A stretch of 42,438 bases of DNA from Flemingiibacterium sp045644145 (GCA_045644145.1 JAZRGK010000021.1:1-42438), one strand, 5' to 3'. Positions 1 to 7,616 are shown, counted from the stretch's first letter. The notes: generated by a model not told the origin, from the letters alone. Made by a program: numbers and translations.

Positions 1-313
1 TGTCAGTCGCCGCCACAACGTCGTTCTGCATAACATCGCATCCGGGGGCGGCGTATGCCTCGCCGAAGGTTTCGCCCACCTGAATATGGCTTATGATGCT
101 TCGGTTACCCCAATAGTCGTCGTTCTGTATAAGTAAGCTTCCCTCTACCAGCACAAAGATATTTCGCGCCGTTTCTCCTTGGCACATCACATATTCGGCT
201 TTTTCGTAAGCTTTCACCCTTGCGCCAAGGCAGTTTAACATCGCTTCAAGCTCACTGTCCTCAACTCCGGAGAACAGCTTTGTGTTTCTTAGTATATTTA
301 AATATTTTTTCAT
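1..313 (-). CDS. Crp/Fnr family transcriptional regulator (N-terminal part, truncated by window edge)
   Basis: The reverse strand from an ATG at 313-311 stays open to the window edge and encodes about 104 residues resembling the cyclic-nucleotide-binding (cNMP) beta-barrel of Crp/Fnr regulators: an opening like LRNTKLFSGVEDSELEAML, then a barrel segment around VLVEGSLLI and the turn VGETFGEA. The helix-turn-helix would lie beyond the window. It is divergent from a ferredoxin and a flavodiiron protein, which suggests a redox, NO or oxygen sensor controlling them. No N-terminal cysteine cluster of the FNR type is seen in the visible part, so the signal is unknown. Family call is good; ligand and targets are inferred. 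Confidence 0.8.
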   Translation of the reverse strand, partial: MKKYLNILRNTKLFSGVEDSELEAMLNCLGARVKAYEKAEYVMCQGETARNIFVLVEGSLLIQNDDYWGNRSIISHIQVGETFGEAYAAPGCDVMQNDVVAATD

Positions 314-327
314 TTTCTCGTCCCCTC

Positions 328-341
328 GTTGTAAATACAAC
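328..341. promoter_or_regulatory. Palindromic operator candidate (GTTGTA-AA-TACAAC)
   Basis: A 14-bp palindrome with perfect 6-bp arms and a 2-bp centre lies between the divergent Crp/Fnr gene and the ferredoxin gene. Its centre (334.5) is about 41.5 bp upstream of the start site expected from the -10 at 364-369, which is the class II activator position typical of Crp/Fnr proteins. It also lies 15-28 bp before the regulator's own start codon, where binding could repress it. That the neighbouring regulator binds here is inference. Confidence 0.5.
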
Positions 342-363
342 AGACTTTTCACCTGTATTATAC

Positions 364-369
364 TATAAT
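364..369 (+). promoter_or_regulatory. -10 element (TATAAT) of the ferredoxin gene
   Basis: A consensus TATAAT with no good -35 hexamer 17 bp upstream (CAGACT at 341-346). A strong -10 with a poor -35 preceded by a palindrome is the usual shape of an activator-dependent promoter. A GAGGAG ribosome site follows at 398-403. Confidence 0.5.
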
Positions 370-412
370 AGTGTCGTAAAGTCAAGTACAAACAAACGAG
401 GAGAACAAAAAA

Positions 413-1123
413 ATGCTTAGAAAAATCATAAAAATCGACGAAGAAAAATGTAACGGATGCGGCGCATGCGCGGCGGCGTGCCACGAGGGCGCTATTGAAA
501 TGGTGAACGGTAAGGCAAAGCTTACAAGAGAAGATTACTGCGACGGTCTTGGGGACTGCCTGCCTTCGTGTCCCACAGATGCCATCAGCTTTGAAATGCG
601 TGAAGCGCCTGCATACGATGAGGCGGCGGTGCTTAAATCAAAAGCCGAAAAAACCTCTGCCGCGCCTGCAAAGAAGCTCCCCTGCGGATGCCCCGGCACT
701 ATGAGCAAAGCGATAAAGCGCGACGCTATCGAATCCGATGCCTGCGCCGCACCTATCACAAGCAAGCTGTCCCAATGGCCCGTGCAGATAAAGCTCGTTC
801 CCGTCAACGCACCGTATTTTGACGGTGCAAACCTGCTTATCGCGGCTGACTGCACCGCCTACGCTTACGGGAACTTCCACAGCGATTTTATAAAAGGGCG
901 CATCGCGCTTATTGGCTGTCCTAAGCTTGACGAGGGTGATTACACCGAAAAGCTTGGGGCAATAATCAAAAACAACAACATAAAAAGCGTTACCATAGTC
1001 CGCATGGAAGTGCCCTGCTGCGGCGGAATCGAAAATGCGGCAAAGCAGGCGCTCCGTGAAAGCGGAAAATTCATCCCGTGGCGTGTGGTTACAGTCACAA
1101 CCGACGGAAAAATTTTGGAATAA
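413..1123 (+). CDS. 4Fe-4S ferredoxin-type protein
   Basis: A 236-residue cytoplasmic iron-sulfur protein. The N-terminus carries a ferredoxin fold: Cys13, 16, 19 and 23 form a CxxCxxCxxxC motif. The second motif (Cys43, 49, 53; CDGLGDCLPSCP) has Leu in place of its second cysteine, so one cluster is probably altered or absent. The remaining 180 residues contain further cysteines (PCGCPG near 91 and VPCCGG near 198) that could bind metal. Proteins of this type are common in Clostridia beside Crp/Fnr regulators and NO- or oxygen-handling enzymes. Here it stands between such a regulator and a flavodiiron protein, so an electron-carrier role in detoxification is the best guess. The start follows a GAGGAG ribosome site at good spacing. 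Confidence 0.8.
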   Translation: MLRKIIKIDEEKCNGCGACAAACHEGAIEMVNGKAKLTREDYCDGLGDCLPSCPTDAISFEMREAPAYDEAAVLKSKAEKTSAAPAKKLPCGCPGTMSKAIKRDAIESDACAAPITSKLSQWPVQIKLVPVNAPYFDGANLLIAADCTAYAYGNFHSDFIKGRIALIGCPKLDEGDYTEKLGAIIKNNNIKSVTIVRMEVPCCGGIENAAKQALRESGKFIPWRVVTVTTDGKILE

Positions 1124-1136
1124 TTTGCTCTTTATA

Positions 1137-1165
1137 TTGAATAGTTCACAGATTAGTGGTACAAT
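1137..1165 (+). promoter_or_regulatory. Promoter of the flavodiiron gene
   Basis: TTGAAT at 1137-1142, a 17-bp spacer and TACAAT at 1160-1165, about 60 bp before the start codon. It lies just past the ferredoxin stop, so the two genes can be transcribed separately. Confidence 0.55.
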
Positions 1166-1224
1166 TATTTATGGACAGTAATCAATACGCACAGTTATTA
1201 TAAATATAATGAGGAGAAAAAACA

Positions 1225-3015
1225 ATGCATATTACGGACACTATCAAATACATCGGCGTAAACGATCTGGATGTTGACCTTTTTGAGGGACAGTACCGTG
1301 TACCAAACGGAATCTCCTACAACTCCTACGCTATCATCGACGAGAAGATCGCTGTTATGGATACCGTGGATGCACGCTTCACCCACGAATGGCTTGACAA
1401 TATCCGCGATACGCTTGGTGAGCGCACTCCTGACTACCTTATCGTTCAGCACATGGAGCCAGACCATTCCGCTAACATCGGCGGTTTCATGCGCGCCTAT
1501 CCCCATGCGAAAATAGTGTCATCCGCCAAGGCTTTCGCCATGATGAAAAATTTCTTCGGCACGGATTTTGAGGATAAGCGCATTGTAGTGGGTGAGGGCG
1601 ATACCCTTTCCCTCGGCGCACGCACCCTTACATTTGTGACCGCGCCAATGGTACATTGGCCCGAGGTTATTGTGACCTACGACAGCCTTGACAAGGTGCT
1701 GTTCTCCGCTGACGGGTTCGGCAAGTTCGGTGTTCCCGGCGCAAACGAGCCGTGGGCAGACGAGGCACGCCGCTATTTCATCGGAATCGTTGGCAAATAC
1801 GGTACTCAGGTGCAGGTACTCCTTAAGAAAGCCGCAGGACTTGATATTGCGAAGATATGCCCCCTTCACGGCCCTGTGCTCACCGAAAATTTAGGTTACT
1901 ACCTCGATCTCTACAACACATGGTCGAGCTATCAGGTGGAATCCGACGGAATCGTTATCGCATACACATCCGTATATGGAAATACCAAGAAAGCCGTAAT
2001 GAAGCTTACCGAAAAGCTTGAAGCAAGCGGATGTCCTAAGGTAGCACTCCACGACCTTGCACGCTGTGATATGTCCGCGGCGGTTGCGGATGCATTCCGA
2101 TACGGCAAGCTTGTACTCGCCACCACCACCTATAACGCCGATATCTTCCCTTTTATGCGTGAGTTTATTGATCATCTGACCGAGCGCAATTTCTCCAATC
2201 GTACGGTGGCGCTTATAGAAAACGGAAGCTGGGCGCCTCTCGCGGCAAAGGTAATGCGCGGCATGCTTGAGCCTTGCAAGAACATCACCTACACCGATAC
2301 GACCGTAAAAATCCTCTCGGCGCTGAGTGACGAAAGTGCGGCACAGATCGACGCTCTTGCAGACGAGTTATGCAAAGAATATCTTGCGAAGCAGGATTCC
2401 ACCGCTAATAAAAACGATCTCACCGCTCTTTTTAACATCGGCTACGGTCTGTACGTTATCACGTCCAACGACGGCAAAAAGGACAACGGGCTTATAGTAA
2501 ACACCGTAACTCAGGTGACAAACACCCCCAACCGTCTTGCTGTTACCATAAACAAAGAGAATTATTCCCACCACGTCATAAAGCAGACGGGCAAAATGAA
2601 CATCAACGTGCTTACCGAAAGCGCCCCCTTTGCGGTATTTGAAAAATTCGGCTTCCAGAGCGGCAGAAATGTTGACAAGTTCGCAGGCTGTGAGCCGCTT
2701 CGCTCCGACAACGGGCTTATCTTCCTTCCCAGACACATAAACTCATTCATGTCGCTGAAAGTGGAAAGCTACGTTGACCTCGACACTCACGGAATGTTCA
2801 TCTGCTCCGTCACCGAATCGCGCGTTATTTCCGATGCCCCCACCATGACCTACAGCTACTATTACGACAACGTAAAGCCGAAGCCCGAAACCGATGGCAA
2901 AAAAGGCTTTGTCTGCAAGGTCTGCGGCTGGGTTTACGAAGGCGAAACCCTTCCCGACGACATCATCTGCCCCCTATGCAAGCACGGCGCGGCAGATTTT
3001 GAGCCAATAGCGTAA
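1225..3015 (+). CDS. Flavodiiron protein with flavin reductase-like and rubredoxin domains
   Basis: A soluble 596-residue enzyme expected to reduce O2 to water and/or NO to N2O. Domain order: metallo-beta-lactamase-like diiron domain (1-240) with all expected ligands visible (His76, Glu78, Asp80, His81 in HMEPDH; His144; Asp163; His215); flavodoxin domain (about 245-385, phosphate loop TSVYGNTKKA); a flavin reductase-like FMN-binding domain (about 393-540); and a C-terminal rubredoxin (562-596) with Cys564, 567, 582 and 585. Bringing electron-entry modules onto one chain removes the need for separate rubredoxin partners, although a reductant for the flavin reductase is still required. It follows a ferredoxin and a Crp/Fnr regulator. 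Start chosen after GAGGAG at 1211-1216. Very confident for the family; O2 versus NO preference cannot be read from sequence. Confidence 0.93.
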   Translation: MHITDTIKYIGVNDLDVDLFEGQYRVPNGISYNSYAIIDEKIAVMDTVDARFTHEWLDNIRDTLGERTPDYLIVQHMEPDHSANIGGFMRAYPHAKIVSSAKAFAMMKNFFGTDFEDKRIVVGEGDTLSLGARTLTFVTAPMVHWPEVIVTYDSLDKVLFSADGFGKFGVPGANEPWADEARRYFIGIVGKYGTQVQVLLKKAAGLDIAKICPLHGPVLTENLGYYLDLYNTWSSYQVESDGIVIAYTSVYGNTKKAVMKLTEKLEASGCPKVALHDLARCDMSAAVADAFRYGKLVLATTTYNADIFPFMREFIDHLTERNFSNRTVALIENGSWAPLAAKVMRGMLEPCKNITYTDTTVKILSALSDESAAQIDALADELCKEYLAKQDSTANKNDLTALFNIGYGLYVITSNDGKKDNGLIVNTVTQVTNTPNRLAVTINKENYSHHVIKQTGKMNINVLTESAPFAVFEKFGFQSGRNVDKFAGCEPLRSDNGLIFLPRHINSFMSLKVESYVDLDTHGMFICSVTESRVISDAPTMTYSYYYDNVKPKPETDGKKGFVCKVCGWVYEGETLPDDIICPLCKHGAADFEPIA

Positions 3016-3023
3016 ATACGATG

Positions 3024-3053
3024 AGGCGTACACCGATGAGTGTGCGCCTTTTT
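3024..3053 (+). terminator. Rho-independent terminator after the flavodiiron gene
   Basis: AGGCGTACAC (3024-3033), a 6-nt loop and GTGTGCGCCT (3040-3049) form a 10-bp stem with one wobble, followed by a run of T. It lies 9 bp past the stop codon. Confidence 0.8.
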
Positions 3054-3070
3054 GGGTGTAGGAGAGTTAC

Positions 3071-3265
3071 GGTCGCTTTCAAGCACATCGCTGTAGCGAT
3101 GTGCTTGAAAGCTGCGCAAAGAACTTAATACATGGGGTAAAAGCAAACTGTAGGGGACTGCGCCCAGCAGTCTTCGACTGCCAATACGTCCCGTCCCCTA
3201 TCCGTTCGAAACGCACGGATTCGCGCCGCCTGCATGGGTACTCACCATTCCGGCGGCTTGGGTTG
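3071..3265 (+). repeat. Dispersed intergenic repeat, copy A
   Basis: First of four related copies (A, B at 5709, C at 7617, D at 38075). It begins with a near-perfect palindrome at 3075-3112 (18-bp stem, 2-nt loop; core CAAGCACATCGCT), then TGCGCAAAGAACTTAATAC, a GTAGGGGACTGCGCCC block, an ATTCGCGCCGCCTGCATGGG block and a tail near CACCATTCCGGCGG. The ordered blocks recur in B and D. It contains no credible gene and fills most of the 3054-3373 gap. Confidence 0.8.
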
Positions 3266-3373
3266 CGGTAATCGTTTGCATGTGCTTAATGTAACTTTAT
3301 GCAGCACATCTATACATAAACGAAAAAAGTTAAACGCCCCCTATTTTTTGCAAACCATCCCTGTTATATCACA

Positions 3374-3405
3374 AAATCGGCAGAGAAACAATTCTCTGCC
3401 GATTT
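3374..3405. terminator. Bidirectional terminator, putP side
   Basis: A 14-bp perfect stem (AAATCGGCAGAGAA paired with its complement) and a 4-nt loop, with A/T tracts at both ends. It lies 60 bp downstream of the putP stop (putP is on the minus strand). A near copy stands at 36714-36747. Confidence 0.75.
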
Positions 3406-3465
3406 CTGTTAATATCTATATTGAAAGTAACGCAAGACGACCGTTTTTCGATATTAAAGCAACGC

Positions 3466-5031
3466 TTACGCCTCTATGTTACCTGCACGAACCGCATCAA
3501 AATCTTCTTCGATCTCCTTAGAGGGAGCTTTTGTGATAAGCGATACAACAACGATGCAGATGGCGGAGAAGATGAACGCGGGAAGAAGCTCGTAGATACC
3601 GAATACGCCGCCTATAGGCTTAATAACAAGCTTCCAGAGGAATACCATTGCGCCGCCGCCAACCATTCCGGCAATAGCACCTGCTCTTGTGGTGCGCTTC
3701 CAGAACAGCGAGAACAGCATGATAGGGCCAAAAGTAGCGCCGAATCCTGCCCATGCAAAGGATACGATGGTGAAGATTACGCTGTTTTCGTCGAGGGCAA
3801 CAATGATGCCAACGAGTGCAAGAACAAGAAGCGTAATACGGGATACCCACATTACCTGCTTGTCGGTAGCATTCTTTTTGCAGATACCCTGAAAAATGTT
3901 CTTGGAGAATGCGGATGCCGCAATGAGGAGATATGAGTCCGAGGAGCTGATGGTAGCCGCCAGAATACCTGCCATTACGAAACCTGCAAGAATTGGGGGC
4001 AGCGAGCTTGTTGCGAGGGTGATAAAGATGCTCTCCGCCGAGGACGCGGTAAGATGCGTCGCAGGGAAAAGCTGACGTCCCGCGATACCGATAAACACGG
4101 CAACGCCGAGAGAAATAACGACCCATACCATCGCAATACGACGGGAACGCTTAAGCTCATCTTCCTTGCGGATAGCCATAAAGCGAAGGAGTACCTGCGG
4201 CATACCGAAGTAGCCAAGACCCCAAGCCATGGTGGAGCATATTGTAAGAAGACCGTACTTGCCTGCCTCACCAAACTGAGGTACGCCGTCCACAACCTGC
4301 TGAACACCGTCAGCCACAGCGGGAGATGCAATTCCAAAGAAATCGAAGAAACCGGGGATGTTCTGCGCGTTTGCAATTACCGCGCCGATACCGCCTGCCT
4401 GAACGGTAGAAATGATAACGATAACGGTGAGTGCAGTGATCATAACGATAGCCTGCATAAAGTCGGAGATACTCTCTGCAAGGAATCCGCCGAGAATGGT
4501 GTAAAGAAGCACGAATACCGCGCCAAGCACCATCATAAGCTTGTAGTCAAGACCGAAGAGTGTGGAGAAAAGCTTACCGCAGGTTACAAAGCAGCTTGCC
4601 GCGTATACGGTGAAGAATATAAGTATAAACGCCGCCGCGATGAACATGATTACCTTCTTCTTCTCTCTGAAACGGTTGGAGAAGAATTCCGGCAATGTGA
4701 TGGAATTATTGGCTCTTACGCTGTAACGGCGAAGTCTTTTTGAAACGATGAGCCAATTAAGATATGTACCGATTGCAAGACCGATGGCTGTCCACGCCGC
4801 ATCCGCAAGACCGCACCAGTAAGCAACACCGGGCAGTCCCATAAGAAGCCATCCGCTCATGTCGGATGCTTCCGCACTCATTGCGGTTACCCAAGGGCCC
4901 AGGGAGCGTCCGCCAAGGTAATATTCCTCAGAGCTTTTGTTGGCGCGCTTAGCGTAAAACACGCCGATGAGTATTACCGCCGACATATATATGACCATAG
5001 CGATAAGAATCTGGATCTGACTTAAATTCAT
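3466..5031 (-). CDS. putP: Sodium/proline symporter
   Basis: A 521-residue integral membrane protein of the sodium:solute symporter family, importing proline with Na+. The sequence shows about thirteen hydrophobic segments, the family's early block SAEASDMSGWLLMGLPG near residue 53 (helix 2, Na+ and substrate binding in PutP) and a conserved LNW-x-SKRLR-x-YS region after it. Length is typical. Start ATG at 5031 is preceded by a strong AGGAGG. It is monocistronic: its own promoter lies at 5068-5096 and a terminator at 3374-3405. Proline uptake fits the proline-synthesis gene proC at 8488, but the two are not co-transcribed. Confidence high for family; substrate could be another amino acid. Confidence 0.9.
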   Translation of the reverse strand: MNLSQIQILIAMVIYMSAVILIGVFYAKRANKSSEEYYLGGRSLGPWVTAMSAEASDMSGWLLMGLPGVAYWCGLADAAWTAIGLAIGTYLNWLIVSKRLRRYSVRANNSITLPEFFSNRFREKKKVIMFIAAAFILIFFTVYAASCFVTCGKLFSTLFGLDYKLMMVLGAVFVLLYTILGGFLAESISDFMQAIVMITALTVIVIISTVQAGGIGAVIANAQNIPGFFDFFGIASPAVADGVQQVVDGVPQFGEAGKYGLLTICSTMAWGLGYFGMPQVLLRFMAIRKEDELKRSRRIAMVWVVISLGVAVFIGIAGRQLFPATHLTASSAESIFITLATSSLPPILAGFVMAGILAATISSSDSYLLIAASAFSKNIFQGICKKNATDKQVMWVSRITLLVLALVGIIVALDENSVIFTIVSFAWAGFGATFGPIMLFSLFWKRTTRAGAIAGMVGGGAMVFLWKLVIKPIGGVFGIYELLPAFIFSAICIVVVSLITKAPSKEIEEDFDAVRAGNIEA

Positions 5032-5067
5032 TATTTATATCCTCCTGCTTATATAGCAATTTGTAAT

Positions 5068-5096
5068 ATTGTACCACATTAGTAAGGTAAAGTCAA
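5068..5096 (-). promoter_or_regulatory. putP promoter
   Basis: On the minus strand TTGACT (5096-5091), a 17-bp spacer ending TGG and TACAAT (5073-5068). It is a near-consensus vegetative promoter about 40 bp before the putP start. Confidence 0.75.
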
Positions 5097-5311
5097 GAGG
5101 TAAATGGAGATTTTTTGGATTTTTGCTCTAAACTGTGTATAAGGAACGCGGGGCGCTTGAAAACAACTCCGTAAAAGCTTTAATCAGGGCAAAAGCCAAG
5201 CACAAAACGTCCCAAACTACCGATTTTATCCAGTGTAACTCGCCGTTTCCCGATTTATCTGCCATTTACGGCATTGCACATAAAAAACTTAAAATATTTT
5301 CCTGAAACCTA
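5097..5311. other. Intergenic stretch without recognised content
   Basis: Between the putP promoter and the tRNA promoter I see no convincing reading frame, repeat or strong hairpin. Confidence 0.5.
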
Positions 5312-5340
5312 TTGACAAACAGAATCCATTATGATATAAT
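5312..5340 (+). promoter_or_regulatory. tRNA-Arg promoter
   Basis: Perfect TTGACA (5312-5317), a 17-bp spacer and perfect TATAAT (5335-5340), 24 bp before the mature tRNA 5' end. Confidence 0.9.
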
Positions 5341-5364
5341 ATAACAGTCGTCGAAAGACGGTAC

Positions 5365-5440
5365 GCGCTTGTAGCTCAGTGGATAGAGTGCCCGGCTACG
5401 AACCGGTAGGTCGCAGGTTCGAATCCTGCCAGGCGCGCCA
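5365..5440 (+). tRNA. tRNA-Arg (anticodon ACG)
   Basis: A 76-nt cloverleaf with encoded CCA. Acceptor GCGCTTG pairs with CAGGCGC (one G-T), discriminator G; D stem GCTC/GAGT; anticodon loop CTACGAA with ACG at 5398-5400; T arm with GGTTCGAATCC. The ACG anticodon (A34 normally edited to inosine) reads CGU, CGC and CGA. The anticodon stem's first pair is a mismatch (C-T), which is unusual but tolerated. Own promoter and terminator flank it. Confidence 0.96.
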
Positions 5441-5441
5441 G

Positions 5442-5469
5442 AAAAAAGCACGCGAAAGCGTGCTTTTTT
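5442..5469 (+). terminator. tRNA-Arg terminator
   Basis: AAAAAAGCACGC, GAAA tetraloop, GCGTGCTTTTTT: a perfect stem with a U-run starting 1 nt after the tRNA CCA. Confidence 0.92.
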
Positions 5470-5472
5470 CAG

Positions 5473-5642
5473 TTATATTCGCCTGCGGCGAGTGATATTG
5501 CTTTGCAGTGATATTTGGACTTCGTCCAAGTGATATTCGCTTCGCGAGTTTTGGCGGCGAATATAATATCACTGCGAAACGAAGTTACGCAATATCACTT
5601 TCTCGAAGAGAAAATATCACTCCGTAGAAGACGGAATATCAC
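5473..5642. repeat. Composite repeat of GTGATATT modules and mini-hairpins
   Basis: Three GTGATATT units (5492, 5508, 5530) in direct orientation are followed by four AATATCAC units, the reverse complement (5565, 5591, 5613, 5635). Between the units are short, unrelated palindromes, for example CGCC-TGC-GGCG, TTGGAC-TTC-GTCCAA, CGC-TTC-GCG, TTTCTC-GAA-GAGAAA and CCGT-AGAAG-ACGG. The left end TTATATTCGCC is repeated inverted at about 5555-5566. The whole 170 bp is therefore a large inverted array of hairpins. No coding function is visible; it lies directly after the tRNA terminator. Confidence 0.75.
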
Positions 5643-5708
5643 TAAGAGTTTGCTGTTATGTGAAGGTTCAAATCCGATCACAAAAAACGCAAAATATTTT
5701 TTCTATGT

Positions 5709-5870
5709 GTAGGGGCTACGCGGCTTTCAACCACATCGCTGTAGCGATGTGCTTGAAAAAGCTCCGCAAAAAACTTTATACTGGGTAAACGCAAGGCAAC
5801 GAGTGTGCAGACCGTTCGAGCGACAGATTCGCGCCGCCTGCATGGGTCCTCACCATTCCGGAGGGGCAAG
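5709..5870 (+). repeat. Dispersed intergenic repeat, copy B
   Basis: Same block order as copy A: GTAGGGG, palindrome CTTTCAA..TTGAAA at 5724-5759 (one base of the stem changed), CCGCAAAAAACTTTATAC, then ATTCGCGCCGCCTGCATGGG and CACCATTCCGGAGG. It lacks the middle GTAGGGGACTGCGCCC block found in A and D. Confidence 0.8.
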
Positions 5871-5876
5871 CGCTAT

Positions 5877-5906
5877 GCATAAACCACCTCCTTATGTGCA
5901 TATAAT
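5877..5906 (+). promoter_or_regulatory. Possible sigma-E-type sporulation promoter of the DUF3794/LysM gene
   Basis: GCATAAA (5877-5883), a 15-bp spacer and CATATAAT (5899-5906) resemble the mother-cell sigma-E consensus (GNATAWW, 14-15 bp, CATACAAT). No good vegetative -35 matches the same -10. The downstream gene resembles sigma-E-dependent coat genes, which supports the reading. Tentative. Confidence 0.35.
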
Positions 5907-5936
5907 TCTACAAAAACACAATAAGGAAGGTGCAAT

Positions 5937-7535
5937 ATGAAAATACAAGCCCCAAACAGCGAAAGCTATATCCAAATGCCAAGCTTCGAAGGAAGCATTC
6001 CCTGCGAGCTGTCCGCCGATTACATCCTGCCGGATACATACCCGGATGTGAAGCGGATACTGCGCACAACTGCAAGTCCCGTTATCATAAACAGATACAT
6101 TTCGGGGGACAAAGCGGAATTTTCCGGAGCCGTAGATTACTCCGTCATATTTTCCTCGGAAGATAACGGCAAAGATACCATCCACTGCGTGCATTTTGCA
6201 GGAGATTTTAGCGGTATCGCAGGCGATACATCGAGCCTTGATACCGCCGATATAAGTATAGTACCGCGGATTTCATCCTGTACCGCCAGATTATCTAATC
6301 CCCGTAAGATCTCTATCCGCACATCGGTTGCCTGCGACGTAAAAATCCGCACGCTCATATCCTGCCATCCAAAATGTGCCGGCATTACCACAGCAGACGG
6401 CGAATATAAGCTTCAAAAGCTCACAGACCCGCTGAAATTCTGCATGCAGCGCACTTTCCTCGCAGATCCGCTGCGTATTTCAGCGGATATCGGTATCGAT
6501 GCCTCGGTACCGCCCGTTGACAGTATCATATCCTGCAGAGCGGATATCTCTATAAACGAAGCACGCCCCCAGTTCACGGGCGAGGGTGCAAGTGTGATAC
6601 TGAAAGGCGCGGCGGTGGTGAATTTTATCTGCAAATCTACCGCAAGCGCCGACGATTACAGAAGCTTTGAAGAAAAGCTTCCCTTTACCCATACCGTAAG
6701 CGCGGATGATATTTCCTCTTATTTCGACGGATGCAGCACCGATGAGCTTTCGGCAAGAGCCACAGCAGTACCAATCGAGCTGAATGCCAAAGTATCCGAG
6801 GATAACTACGGTGAGCGGAGAATTATAGAGCTTGATCTCAGTGCCGATGTTACCGTGCATGTATTTGGATGCGCGGAAGCCGCTCCTGTGCTTGATGTGT
6901 ACTCAACGGAAAGAGAAACCGTATGCGGTTTCTCTGATATGACGATCACAGCCCCCAAAAAGCTCCTTTACACCAACTTTTCCGTGGGTGAAAACATTCC
7001 GCTTGGCGAGATTAAGCTTCCCGAGGGCGCATCGGTAATAAACACCTCGGCGGAAATGGCGAACGCAAAGGCAGATGTGGAAAACGGGCGTGCATTGCTT
7101 ACCGCAAATGCTGTGATCTCCTGTATTTACAAGGATACCGATGGAAACTGCGGCAGTACAGAAGCTATTATTCCCGTAAAATATGAGTTCCCCGCCGGAG
7201 ATATATCTGAGCCAATGGAATACGACTTCTATCTGACCGTATCTGATATGCGCATGCGTACTGACGGCGAGCGCGCATGGTTTGATTTTGAGGTTTCGGT
7301 TAATGCCGAGCTTGCGGGAAGGCTTCGCCGCCGTGTGGTGAGCACAGTCACATTCGGTGACAAGCTGGCGAAAAATCATACCGCCGCAATGACTCTGTGC
7401 TACAAGAGTAAAAACGACACCATGTGGGATATCGCCAAGCGTTACTCTACTACCGTTGAAGCTCTTGAAGCCGCAAATCGCGCCAACGCACGGGTTCTCA
7501 TAATTCCCCGTGCACCTCTCGGTATTGTGATATGA
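5937..7535 (+). CDS. DUF3794 and LysM domain protein (SipL/SpoVID-like spore coat morphogenesis)
   Basis: A 532-residue protein with no signal peptide. It contains repeated DUF3794-type beta-rich modules (one at about 25-125 beginning near YILPDTYPDVKRILR, later ones near residues 175-300 and 330-440) and a C-terminal LysM domain (about 485-530, YKSKNDTMWDIAKRYSTTVE) that binds glycan. This layout matches the clostridial coat-anchoring protein SipL and its relatives, which link the basement coat to the forespore surface. The start ATG follows AAGGAAG at good spacing. Single gene, with a GC-rich hairpin after it. Function in coat assembly is inferred from family architecture. Confidence 0.8.
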   Translation: MKIQAPNSESYIQMPSFEGSIPCELSADYILPDTYPDVKRILRTTASPVIINRYISGDKAEFSGAVDYSVIFSSEDNGKDTIHCVHFAGDFSGIAGDTSSLDTADISIVPRISSCTARLSNPRKISIRTSVACDVKIRTLISCHPKCAGITTADGEYKLQKLTDPLKFCMQRTFLADPLRISADIGIDASVPPVDSIISCRADISINEARPQFTGEGASVILKGAAVVNFICKSTASADDYRSFEEKLPFTHTVSADDISSYFDGCSTDELSARATAVPIELNAKVSEDNYGERRIIELDLSADVTVHVFGCAEAAPVLDVYSTERETVCGFSDMTITAPKKLLYTNFSVGENIPLGEIKLPEGASVINTSAEMANAKADVENGRALLTANAVISCIYKDTDGNCGSTEAIIPVKYEFPAGDISEPMEYDFYLTVSDMRMRTDGERAWFDFEVSVNAELAGRLRRRVVSTVTFGDKLAKNHTAAMTLCYKSKNDTMWDIAKRYSTTVEALEAANRANARVLIIPRAPLGIVI

Positions 7536-7539
7536 TTCT

Positions 7540-7571
7540 CTGCCCCGAACGATTTACTGCGTTCGGGGCAG
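7540..7571 (+). terminator. Hairpin after the DUF3794/LysM gene
   Basis: CTGCCCCGAACG, an 8-nt loop and its 12-bp complement begin 5 bp after the stop codon. There is no real U-run behind it, so termination may be weak or Rho-assisted. Confidence 0.5.
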
Positions 7572-7616
7572 GCGTTGTTATGGCGTAACCTTTGCCGCCG
7601 CCTACACGCTTTTATC

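Noticed and set aside
3190..3240. tRNA-like fragment (TTCGAA, GATTCG) in the dispersed repeat
   Set aside because: No acceptor or anticodon arm can be formed; it is part of the repeat blocks.
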